A stretch of 46,263 nt of DNA, taken from assembly GCA_900547465.1 (NCBI GenBank), contig URHJ01000008.1:1-46263 (forward strand), given 5' to 3'. The stretch comes from an uncultured Mycoplasmatota bacterium (GTDB lineage: Bacteria > Bacillota_I > Bacilli_A > RF39 > UBA660). A program made the position numbers and the translations under genes. Within the stretch, counting starts at the first letter, position 1. The number at the start of each line of letters is the position of its first letter. The notes beneath the pieces are model-generated. The model had not been told where the DNA came from. It ran no database searches and worked only from the letters and a program-made list of their open reading frames with translations. Of this stretch, positions 33,898 through 41,592 are shown piece after piece.

Positions 33898-35067
33898 ATG
33901 ATATATTGTTTTGATAAAGATTTACCATGGGATTACTCTAAAAAAGAGATGAAAATATCTAAGAAAAAAGGTAATGGTATTTTATATGATAGTTTCCTAA
34001 AAAGATTTATTGATTTTAATGGGAACATTTATGATATAAAAGAAAAAACGGTATTTCCTAGAACTGGTGTATACCAAATTTACAGTATGAATAATGAAAT
34101 AATAAGACAAGGTGGGATCCCTATTGTTAATAATGAACAACTAGAAATGATAGATAATTGGCCAATTTACTATAAAGATAATAAAAAAAGTATAATAATA
34201 AAAGGGTGCAATTTAACTGACGCTGATTGCGTGAAAGAAATAGAAGAAGTTTACGGAAAAGAGATATTTATAAAAACTAAATCAAAAGACTTTAGTGGCA
34301 TTATTCCCACAGAATTATTATTGGATAGAGAATGTGTTCTTTATAAAGCTTTATCACATCATTTAGGTGATGACTTTATTATAAGCAAAAAAGTTGATAT
34401 TGTTGAAGATAAGTATGGCAAAAAAGAATATAGATGTTTTGTTGTTGATAATGAAGTATATAATATATCTAGATATACAACATCTGTTCTTCATGAAATA
34501 GATCCAAAAGTTTTACAAAAAGCCAAAGAGATTACAAAAAATCTTAAAGATGGATTTGCTAATTCTTATGTTTTAGATTTATTTGAATATCAATTAGATG
34601 AGAAAACTTATATAGATGTTGTAGAATTTAATCATATTTCTGCTTCTGGTCCATATTTATATAATTCATATACTGAAAAAAGTAATGACCTACTACATTC
34701 TGATAAAATGAAAATATCATCTGAGTTTATCGATAAAATCAAAGAATGTACAACTACTGGCAAAGTAATAGATGATAGACAAAATTTGTATGATATTCCT
34801 AATGGATTTTCTAACGATCTAAGAAGTATATACTTTACTGGAGATATAGGAGCTACTTGGATTTATAGTCATGAATTAACAGAAATAGATTTTAGTAGAC
34901 ATGATCCGGTTTACGATTTTTCAAAAGCTGAGGAACTTGATGATGATTATGACTATTTACCAACACAAGAAGAAGCAGATTTGTTAAAACAACTATCTGA
35001 TGAAGAGATTAAGAAAATAGATGATTTAATAAATAAAAATGTAGTAAAAGTGAAGAAAATTAAATAA
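33898..35067 (+). CDS. ATP-grasp protein, R2K (CDC123-like) clade
   Basis: A 389-residue protein whose middle resembles R2K-clade ATP-grasp enzymes. Visible blocks are EIFIKTKSKDFSG (about 123-135, nucleotide-binding Lys), KEYRCFVVDNEVYNISRYTTS (about 180, the basic 'R.fv.' strand), and FEYQLDEKTYIDVVEFNHISASGPYLYN (about 235-265, acidic metal-binding strand with the 'vEfN..saSG.Y' ending). ATP-grasp enzymes join an acid to an amine using ATP; the R2K clade has been predicted to modify proteins or peptides in phage and conflict settings. The C-terminal ~70 residues are acidic. ATG 33898 is supported by AAGGTG and the promoter. It stands between the broken collagen and beta-helix copies, on the opposite strand. 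Confidence 0.65.
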   Translation: MIYCFDKDLPWDYSKKEMKISKKKGNGILYDSFLKRFIDFNGNIYDIKEKTVFPRTGVYQIYSMNNEIIRQGGIPIVNNEQLEMIDNWPIYYKDNKKSIIIKGCNLTDADCVKEIEEVYGKEIFIKTKSKDFSGIIPTELLLDRECVLYKALSHHLGDDFIISKKVDIVEDKYGKKEYRCFVVDNEVYNISRYTTSVLHEIDPKVLQKAKEITKNLKDGFANSYVLDLFEYQLDEKTYIDVVEFNHISASGPYLYNSYTEKSNDLLHSDKMKISSEFIDKIKECTTTGKVIDDRQNLYDIPNGFSNDLRSIYFTGDIGATWIYSHELTEIDFSRHDPVYDFSKAEELDDDYDYLPTQEEADLLKQLSDEEIKKIDDLINKNVVKVKKIK

Positions 35068-35072
35068 AAAAG

Positions 35073-35106
35073 AAACTAGTCTTTATGAACTGACTAGTTT
35101 TAATTT
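35073..35106. terminator. Bidirectional terminator
   Basis: A perfect 9-bp stem, AAACTAGTC (35073-35081) with GACTAGTTT (35092-35100), has A-rich and T-rich flanks. It serves the ATP-grasp gene and the convergent collagen gene. Confidence 0.8.
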
Positions 35107-35113
35107 TATAAAA

Positions 35114-36177
35114 TTAAATATTATATTTTTTTATCAATACACTTATATCTGAAAATGTAGCATCAGAACTTCCATCACTATCTATTTCTGTTTTTAATTG
35201 TAAATCTAATGGGTTTACAATCTCCAATATATTTACTTTTGAAAAACTCATTTCAGGTATATTTCCCTTTTTTAATTCAAAGATAAAATTATCTACCTTT
35301 TGATCATTAGTTACATCATATAAATAAAATGAAGCACCAACTGTTGAAGTAACATCTGATATTTTACCACTCAAAGTTATTTCATAAACACCGGCCTTTT
35401 GAATACTAATAGTTCTACTATTATTAATTGCAAAGTAATCAGTTGTATCTGGTACCTTTTTTTGTGTACCTAATATAGCCACTCCAGCCACAGTAGTTTC
35501 AAGAAAATTTACAAAAATCAAACCATCATATAAAGATGTTCCACCTGTACCAGGATCACCCTTATCACCCTTAGGACCTGTTTCTCCTTTTTCTCCAACA
35601 GGACCTTGAGGTCCAACATCACCAGTGTCTCCTTTAGGTCCTTGAGGTCCAACATCGCCTTTTGCTCCTCTTGGTATATAAAAAGTAAGATGATGAATAT
35701 TTCTATCAAAGTCATCTTGCACTTCAGCATCTTCATTAGGTTCAATGGTTTCAGTACCATCGATGGTAATTACTTGGCTTATTCCAATTTCACCAGGTAA
35801 TCCTCTTGCCCCTGTGGTCCAGTTGGTCCGATTTTACCTTCTACTCCAGGACTGCCTCTAGGTATTTTAAAATTTAATACTACTTCTTTGTTAGTTCCAA
35901 CATTTGTAACTAAAGATTCTGTATCAGGCTCTCCAGTTTCTGTTGTACCAACCTCAATTGTTGTTGGCCCATTTTCGCCTTTAGGCCCCGTAGGTCCAGT
36001 TGCGCCAGTAGATCCGGTAGGACCAATCTCTCCAGTTAGTCCTTGAATACCAGCCTCACCTTTAGGTCCAGTAGGACCGGTTAATCCTCTAACGAAGACA
36101 TATTTAACATTTTTATTACACGTTTCATCTCTTTTTCTCATCTTATCACAATTATCATTATAGTTGCAGTTATTCAT
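35114..36177 (-). pseudogene. Collagen-like surface gene (copy C), frameshifted
   Basis: It begins ATG 36177 (GGAGAG upstream) as MNNCNYNDNCDKMRKRDE, with the same MNNCN opening as copy A. It proceeds through Gly-X-Y triplets and the module VGTTETGEPDTESLVTNVGTNKEVVLNFKIPRG. At a C4 tract on the plus strand (35809-35812) one base is missing: five would read GPQGARGLPGEIG and continue into ETIEPNEDAEVQDDFDRNIHHLTFYIPRG, more triplets and the BclA-like head (SIQKAGVYEITL...). As it stands the first frame stops at 35779. The module order mirrors copy A but one IPRG module is absent. A restart within the second frame would lack the N-terminus. Repaired length is about 354 residues. Confidence 0.85.
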
Positions 36178-36197
36178 ATGTACTCTCCTTTCTTTTA

Positions 36198-36225
36198 TAT
36201 ACTATGAAAATTTACATAAATAAGT
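36198..36225 (-). promoter_or_regulatory. Mother-cell sigma (SigK/SigE-like) promoter candidate
   Basis: The minus strand reads AC (36225-36224), 17 nt, CATAGTATA (36206-36198), about 20 nt before the copy C start. It fits AC-N17-CATAnnnTA. Confidence 0.5.
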
Positions 36226-36280
36226 TATTAGACTAGCCTTATATTTCAATTTAACAGAAATATACGAGAATATTAATAAT

Positions 36281-36291
36281 TATGTTATACT
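36281..36291 (+). promoter_or_regulatory. Extended -10 promoter
   Basis: TATGTTATACT, ahead of the frameshifted kinase gene. No good -35 is seen. Confidence 0.55.
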
Positions 36292-36335
36292 TAAATAGTA
36301 AAAACACGTTAATAAGGTAGTAAAGGAGAATAATC

Positions 36336-36910
36336 ATGAAAAACATAATTATATTAGGCGTTGCAAGATCGGGTAAAACAACTTTAGCTAGAATGATTAA
36401 ACAAAAATATTCAAATTATAATATAATAGATGGAGATTGTATAAGAACTACCTTTGAAAAAGTTATGCCTAAATTACATATAAATCACATTAATGGTGAG
36501 GGTATGACAGAAAAATTTCCAGAATTTTGTTCTAAATTATTTGAATATCAAGTAAAAGAACATAAAGGCCATTTTAATTATATTTTTGAAAGTTGTGATA
36601 TAAGCCCATTTCAATTAAAAAATATTTTAATATCAAGGACACAATTGTTTTATTTTTAGGATATCCAAATTTAACTATTGAAGAAACCTTTAATAATTAC
36701 AAAAAGTATGCATTAGAAAATGATTATATGACAAAAAAAACAGATAAAGAAATTATGGATAGAGCAATAATGTGGACCGAGAAAAGTAATAAATTAAAGG
36801 AAGAATGCTCGAAGTATAAAATAAGATTTATTGATGTATCATACAATCGTAATAATACTTTTGAAAAATTGATTGAGGAGTTATGTGATAATGAAGAAGT
36901 TGTTTGTTAA
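36336..36910 (+). pseudogene. P-loop kinase gene with a single-base deletion
   Basis: ATG 36336 (AAAGGAG upstream) opens a nucleoside/nucleotide-kinase-like protein with P-loop GVARSGKTT (8-16) and IIDGDCIRTTFEKV. The frame stops early at 36659. The remainder continues in another frame: KDTIVLFLGYPNLTIEETFNNYKKYALENDYM and on to EELCDNEEVVC ending at 36910. Adding one T to the T4 run at 36625-36628 joins them (KNIFNIKDTIVLFLGYP) into a protein of about 191 residues with the usual strand-helix kinase end. It overlaps the next kinase gene by 20 nt. Substrate unknown; the fold is inferred from the P-loop and length. Confidence 0.7.
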
Positions 36911-37526
36911 GTGGTTAGAATCAAAGGAAGATATTAGATATAATATTGAAAAATATAAAAATGGAGATAATATCCTATTTATTACAGGGTTAGTTGGTTC
37001 AGGTAAATCTACATTAGCTAAAGAACTAGGAAAGAAATATAATGCAACTGTTATTACTCAAGACTTTTTAGCGTGGAGTGATCATAACAATAGTCCAGAA
37101 TGTACTTTTTTTGTGAATTTATTTCAAGAATTGTACCCTGAGACAATAAATTATTTTAAAAATAATGAATGGCGAAAGAGTAACTTAACATCAGAAGAAA
37201 AAAATATGTATAGAATAAAATTTGATAAAATGATAATGGATTATGCCAAAGAAAATAAAGATAGACTTTTTATTTATGAAGGTAGCGATTTGTTTTGCAA
37301 ATCTGATATTAGTATAATGAAAAATCATCCGATCATAATAAAAAGAACTTCAGCAATAAAATCCTATATTAGAGATTATAAGAGAAGTAATCATGGTAAT
37401 AATACAATTAAAAAGAAATTAGAATATATGAAAAGAATGAAGTATGAGTTTAGAAAATTTTATGTTCAGGATTTACCAAAATTAAACGGATTTATTGAAA
37501 GATTAAATTTAGATGCAAAAAATTGA
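36891..37526 (+). CDS. P-loop kinase-like protein
   Basis: A 211-residue protein with P-loop ILFITGLVGSGKSTLAKELGKKY (about 28-50). TQDFLAWS follows (an Asp where kinases place the base or acceptor), then IYEGSDLF near 129 as a possible Walker B-like strand end, and a basic lid-like helix (RTSAIKSYIRDYKRSNHGNN). The layout is that of small AAA_33/zeta-toxin-like or nucleoside kinases. Substrate is not identifiable; small-molecule or RNA-end phosphorylation are both possible. ATG 36891 was chosen, with GAGGAG 10 nt upstream inside the preceding broken kinase gene. A strong inverted repeat follows the TGA stop. Confidence 0.65.
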   Translation: MKKLFVKWLESKEDIRYNIEKYKNGDNILFITGLVGSGKSTLAKELGKKYNATVITQDFLAWSDHNNSPECTFFVNLFQELYPETINYFKNNEWRKSNLTSEEKNMYRIKFDKMIMDYAKENKDRLFIYEGSDLFCKSDISIMKNHPIIIKRTSAIKSYIRDYKRSNHGNNTIKKKLEYMKRMKYEFRKFYVQDLPKLNGFIERLNLDAKN

Positions 37527-37560
37527 GTTATGAATTTCAGTTTATGTAAAAATTCATAAC
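37527..37560 (+). terminator. Perfect inverted repeat after kinase gene
   Basis: GTTATGAATTT (37527-37537) pairs with AAATTCATAAC (37550-37560) around a 12-nt loop, starting at the base after the stop codon. It lacks a T run, so it could also be an mRNA-stabilising hairpin. Confidence 0.55.
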
Positions 37561-37620
37561 AAATAATTATTATAAGTTTTAACAGAAACAAGGAAATAAT
37601 GACTATTATAATATAAAATA

Positions 37621-37631
37621 TATGTTATACT
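37621..37631 (+). promoter_or_regulatory. Extended -10 promoter
   Basis: TATGTTATACT, 21 nt ahead of ATG 37653. Confidence 0.6.
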
Positions 37632-37652
37632 CATATTGAAGGAGAAATTTCT

Positions 37653-38255
37653 ATGAACATCGGAATAGATATAGATGGCGTACTTACAAATGTTATAAGA
37701 TATGCCTGTGATTATGGTAGTAAATACTTTTTTGAAAGATATGGTAAATTAGATATAAATATTAATTCATGGTCTCTTAAAAATATGTTTAATGTTACAG
37801 ATGAAGAGGATAAAGAATGTTGGTTAACCATCGTGAAAAACTACTCAATTAACGAACCAGCTAGACCTTTTGCTTCTGAAATAATAAATAAATTAAAAAG
37901 TGAAGGTAATTCAATTTATATTATAACGGCTAGAAGTGTTGACAAGTGGGATGATGTTGCTGGTGAAATGAACAATGTAGTAAAAATTTGGTTAGAACAC
38001 AACAAAATTAACTATGATAAATTAATCTTTAGTAAAGAAAAAATGAAAGTATGTAAAGAGTATGATATAGATATAATGATCGAAGATAAAACAGAAAACA
38101 TTAATAGCATTTCAAAAAAATTACCAGTTATTTGTTTTCACGAAAATCATAATAAAGACTTAAAAGGCAAGAACATATATAGAGCATATAGTTGGTATGA
38201 TGTTTATTATAAATATCTAACTATTAAGGAGGCCCTAAAAAATGAAACAAATTAA
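37653..38255 (+). CDS. HAD-family 5' nucleotidase-like phosphatase
   Basis: A 200-residue HAD phosphatase of the 5'(3')-deoxyribonucleotidase-like group. Motif I is GIDIDGVLTNV (Asp6, Asp8). Motif II is IYIITARS (about 90-97). The conserved Lys is likely in LIFSKEKMKVCKEYDID. Motif III is IDIMIEDKTENI (about 145). A cap region with aromatic residues follows motif I. Such enzymes remove phosphate from nucleoside monophosphates or related sugars. It overlaps the GH2 gene by 14 nt, whose ribosome site AAGGAGG is in its last codons, so both are one operon. A link to the kinases upstream is plausible but unproven. Confidence 0.75.
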   Translation: MNIGIDIDGVLTNVIRYACDYGSKYFFERYGKLDININSWSLKNMFNVTDEEDKECWLTIVKNYSINEPARPFASEIINKLKSEGNSIYIITARSVDKWDDVAGEMNNVVKIWLEHNKINYDKLIFSKEKMKVCKEYDIDIMIEDKTENINSISKKLPVICFHENHNKDLKGKNIYRAYSWYDVYYKYLTIKEALKNETN

Positions 38256-39999
38256 AAACTATCCAAGACCGCAATTTGTGAGAGAAAATTGGCTTAATTT
38301 AAATGGAGAATGGGATTTTATATTTGATGATGAAAATATTGGTGAGAAACAAAAATATTACAATAATTTTCCTAGTTCCATAAAGATACACGTACCATTT
38401 ACATATGAAACCAAAATGAGTGGTATTAATGATGAAACTATTCATGAAAATATTTGGTATCACAAAAATATTAGTATTCAAAATAATCCAACAAAAGAAA
38501 CTACTATTCTGCATTTTGAAGGTAGCGATTTTATTACAAAAGTATGGATAAATGGCAATTATGTAGGTAAGAATATTGGCGGTTATCATCGTTTTTCGTT
38601 TGATGTTACTAACTACTTAATAGAAGGTGAAAATAGCTTTACAATAAAAGTTGAAGATTCATTATCTAAAAGTCAACCAAGAGGTAAACAAAGATACAAA
38701 AGAGAAAGTTGGAAATGCTGGTATGTTCAAACAACTGGTATATGGAAAACTATATGGTTGGAGAGTGTATCACCAAATTATATAATTTCATCTAAAAATA
38801 CACCTGATTTTGATAACAAAAATATTGAAATAGAATTATCAACAAATATTGGTGATAATGACGCTAATTTTGAAATTGAAACAGAAGTATATTTTAATGA
38901 TGAAATAATAAATAGTGTAAAATTACCAATAGAAAGTTCTATTTTAAAATATACCATTGATATTTGCAATAAAAAGAAAAGTCATAAAATAATGCAATGG
39001 TCACCAGCTCACCCTTATCTATATGACATAGTATATAAGCTATATTGTAATAATGATTTAATAGACGAGGTACATTCATATTTTGGTGTTAGGAAAATAT
39101 CAATTGAAAAAAATAAGATTTTCCTAAATAATAAAGAATTGTACTTAAAAATGATTTTAGATCAAGGATATTGGTTAAATTCACATCTAACACCACCTAA
39201 TGAAGAGGCTATAATAAAAGATATAGAATTAGTAAAAAAATACGGATTCAATGGTATAAGAAAACATCAAAAAATTGAAGATGAGAGATTTTTATATTAT
39301 TGTGATATTAATGGAGTGCTAGTATGGAGTGAAATGGCTAATTGTTATGAATTTACTGATAGTTCTGTAGAAAACTTTACTGATGAATGGATAAAGGTTG
39401 TAAAACAAAATTATAATCATCCCTCTATAATTACTTGGGTACCCATTAATGAATCGTGGGGAATTCCTAATGTTTCCATCAGTGTAAAAGAACAAAATTT
39501 CGCAAATAGTTTATATTATTTAACAAAATCTATTGATAACACAAGACCGGTAATTGCTAACGATGGATGGGAGCATACACTTGCGGATATTATAACTATC
39601 CACGACTATGTACAAGATGATAAAATATTTTATGAAAAATATAATGACAAAGAATTAAGTGTAATAAATAATAAGATAAGTCACAACGGAAAGCATAAGC
39701 TTTTTAGTGAAAACTATATTTATAGTGGACAACCAGTTATAATGAGTGAGTATGGTGGTATAGCTTTAAATTCAGATAAGGGTTGGGGTTATGGTTCACA
39801 GGTAAAAGATGAAAATGAGTTCATAACAAGATATGAAAAGTTAACCAGTGCTATAAAAAACACAAAATATATTTCAGGATATTGTTACACTCAGCTTTCC
39901 GATGTTCAACAAGAAATAAATGGTTTAGTAAATGAAAACAGACATGATAAATTTAGTTATGAAATAATAGACAAAATAAGGAAAATAAATAAAGAATAA
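38242..39999 (+). CDS. GH2-family glycosidase (beta-galactosidase/glucuronidase-like)
   Basis: A 585-residue intracellular glycoside hydrolase family 2 enzyme. Residues about 1-170 form the sugar-binding jelly roll (NLNGEWDFIFDD, WYHKNISI, VWINGNYVGKNIGGYHRFSFDVTNYL). An Ig-like middle follows, ending FGVRKISIEKNKIFLNNKELYL (about 285). The TIM barrel then holds GFNGIRKHQKIEDERFLYYCDINGVLVWSEM, the acid/base Glu in WVPINESWG (about 404), and the nucleophile Glu in VIMSEYGG (about 505). All hallmark residues are present. There is no signal peptide, so its substrate must enter the cell or be made inside. The linkage and sugar are not decidable from sequence. It is co-operonic with the nucleotidase. 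Confidence 0.9.
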   Translation: MKQIKNYPRPQFVRENWLNLNGEWDFIFDDENIGEKQKYYNNFPSSIKIHVPFTYETKMSGINDETIHENIWYHKNISIQNNPTKETTILHFEGSDFITKVWINGNYVGKNIGGYHRFSFDVTNYLIEGENSFTIKVEDSLSKSQPRGKQRYKRESWKCWYVQTTGIWKTIWLESVSPNYIISSKNTPDFDNKNIEIELSTNIGDNDANFEIETEVYFNDEIINSVKLPIESSILKYTIDICNKKKSHKIMQWSPAHPYLYDIVYKLYCNNDLIDEVHSYFGVRKISIEKNKIFLNNKELYLKMILDQGYWLNSHLTPPNEEAIIKDIELVKKYGFNGIRKHQKIEDERFLYYCDINGVLVWSEMANCYEFTDSSVENFTDEWIKVVKQNYNHPSIITWVPINESWGIPNVSISVKEQNFANSLYYLTKSIDNTRPVIANDGWEHTLADIITIHDYVQDDKIFYEKYNDKELSVINNKISHNGKHKLFSENYIYSGQPVIMSEYGGIALNSDKGWGYGSQVKDENEFITRYEKLTSAIKNTKYISGYCYTQLSDVQQEINGLVNENRHDKFSYEIIDKIRKINKE

Positions 40000-40016
40000 T
40001 CATAAATTAAATCGGG

Positions 40017-40027
40017 TATGGTATATT
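40017..40027 (+). promoter_or_regulatory. Extended -10 promoter
   Basis: TATGGTATATT, 20 nt before the deformylase-like start. Confidence 0.5.
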
Positions 40028-40047
40028 AATATTGAAAGGAAGATTTT

Positions 40048-40695
40048 ATGGATAATAATGAGATTAAATCAATAACTATTGCTGATAACGAGAAATTTTT
40101 AAGGCAAAAATCTGCAATAGTTGATATAAAAAATGATATGGATTTAAATAAAAATATAAAAGTATTAGATAAATTCTGTAAAGCCAATGATGTAATGGCA
40201 ATGGCAGCTGTGCAATTAGGTATACCAAAGAGAATAGTATATTTAAAAAATACAAATTTAGATATAATAAATAAAATGCAAGATAACACTGTTAGCCAAG
40301 AAGAAATGGATTATAATGAATCAAGAGTTTTAATAAATCCTACTATCATCAATAGAGAAGGCTTAACAGAATACTGGGAGGCATGCGCAAGCTGTCTAGA
40401 CAATTGTGGTAGAGTATTAAGACCTTACAAAATAGAGTTAGAGTATTTTGATATTGACGGAAACAAACACTCGGAAATATTTGAAGGATTTGAGTCGACA
40501 GTGTTATCACATGAAATAGATCATTTAGATGGCATCCTACATATAGACATCGCAGAAGAAGTATTAGAAATGCCTGCTGAAGAAAGAAAAGTTTGGAGAC
40601 AAACTCATGGATATAAAATATATTCTAAAACAGGCGATTATTATTCACAAAAAAATCAAAATGATGTTAAGAAACTAACTAAATCCACAATATGA
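40048..40695 (+). CDS. Peptide deformylase-like protein
   Basis: A 215-residue relative of peptide deformylase, which removes the formyl group from nascent proteins. The three motifs are present in altered form. GxGxAAxQ appears as VMAMAAVQLG (about 49-58). EGCLS appears as EACASCL (about 111-117), keeping the metal-binding Cys. HExxH is HEIDHLDG (about 152-159). The metal site is therefore complete, but the first Gly-rich loop and motif II are diverged and the protein has ~30 extra C-terminal residues. It may be a specialised deformylase or related amidase rather than the housekeeping enzyme. GAAAGGAAG precedes ATG 40048; it has its own promoter. Confidence 0.78.
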   Translation: MDNNEIKSITIADNEKFLRQKSAIVDIKNDMDLNKNIKVLDKFCKANDVMAMAAVQLGIPKRIVYLKNTNLDIINKMQDNTVSQEEMDYNESRVLINPTIINREGLTEYWEACASCLDNCGRVLRPYKIELEYFDIDGNKHSEIFEGFESTVLSHEIDHLDGILHIDIAEEVLEMPAEERKVWRQTHGYKIYSKTGDYYSQKNQNDVKKLTKSTI

Positions 40696-40757
40696 TGTGT
40701 AACAATATAGTAAATAGAAAGTATAGATAACAGTTAATAATGTGAAATAAAAGAAAG

Positions 40758-40768
40758 TATGATATAAT
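40758..40768 (+). promoter_or_regulatory. Extended -10 promoter
   Basis: TATGATATAAT with a perfect TATAAT, 33 nt ahead of ATG 40802. Confidence 0.65.
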
Positions 40769-40801
40769 ACATCAAACAAGACTTTTCAGGGAGGCTTTTA
40801 T

Positions 40802-41407
40802 ATGACAGAACAAGAGATACTTGAAAACTTTAGCCATAGAAATTTAAATTTAAAAACAAATAATTATATATTTTGTGGAGTTAATGATCTTTCAATATTA
40901 GATAAAATACCAACTGTATGCAGCATTTCGTCAACAGAGAGTGATATTGATATTGATTATGCCATAAATGTCAAGATTGATCTAGAAGAGGTAAATGTTC
41001 AAGATGTATTATCATATACATTGCAAGCATTAAAAGATTTATCATTACTAGATGTAACTTTTGATTATAACTTAGAATTCAATAATAAGTTCGATTTAAT
41101 CAAGTTCCAAAATGTTTTATATAATTATGGAAAAGTAGTTCAAATGATTTTTTCTAATGTAGAAGAATTAGATATCAAAGAACAAATGTTATTTAATGAA
41201 ATCTATCATTTTAATAGTATATATTTTAACGCAAATTCATTTATCAAAAATAATAATTTTCAATCGTATTCTTTAAATAACGGTCAAGTATTAGATGATA
41301 GAGAAGATTATACCAAAGTAAACGTTATTAAAAGAATTATACCAGAAAATAATATAATGAAAAATAAAGTATTAGAAAAGAAAAAAATACAACAAAATAA
41401 CACATAA
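40802..41407 (+). CDS. Protein of unknown function
   Basis: A 201-residue, mostly acidic soluble protein with no signal or membrane segment. GGGAGG lies 9 nt before ATG 40802. No family motif is recognised. The central part alternates strands and helices (IDYAINVKIDLEEVNVQDVLSYTLQALKDLSLLDVTFDYNLEF). The C-terminal ~50 residues are Asn/Lys-rich and probably disordered. It is a single-gene unit with its own promoter and terminator. Confidence 0.6.
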   Translation: MTEQEILENFSHRNLNLKTNNYIFCGVNDLSILDKIPTVCSISSTESDIDIDYAINVKIDLEEVNVQDVLSYTLQALKDLSLLDVTFDYNLEFNNKFDLIKFQNVLYNYGKVVQMIFSNVEELDIKEQMLFNEIYHFNSIYFNANSFIKNNNFQSYSLNNGQVLDDREDYTKVNVIKRIIPENNIMKNKVLEKKKIQQNNT

Positions 41408-41412
41408 ATAGG

Positions 41413-41444
41413 CAAGGTAGTCAATATAACTTCCTTGTTTTACT
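41413..41444 (+). terminator. Intrinsic terminator
   Basis: CAAGG (41413-41417) pairs with CCTTG (41433-41437), with three further pairs inside after a mismatch, then a T-rich tail. Confidence 0.65.
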
Positions 41445-41592
41445 TTTAAATGAGTGCTAAAATAAATCTATAGAAACCAGTTAGTTTTACTTTTTAACAC
41501 TATTTAGTAAATTTATAGAAAATACAGTTATTAACAACATAATCAGTAAAGAAATCAAATTGGATTTACCAACTGTTAGTAGGGAGGTTATT

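Noticed and set aside
35518..35760. Hydrophobic 80-residue protein on the minus strand
   Set aside because: It is an out-of-frame shadow of collagen copy C, with no ribosome site.
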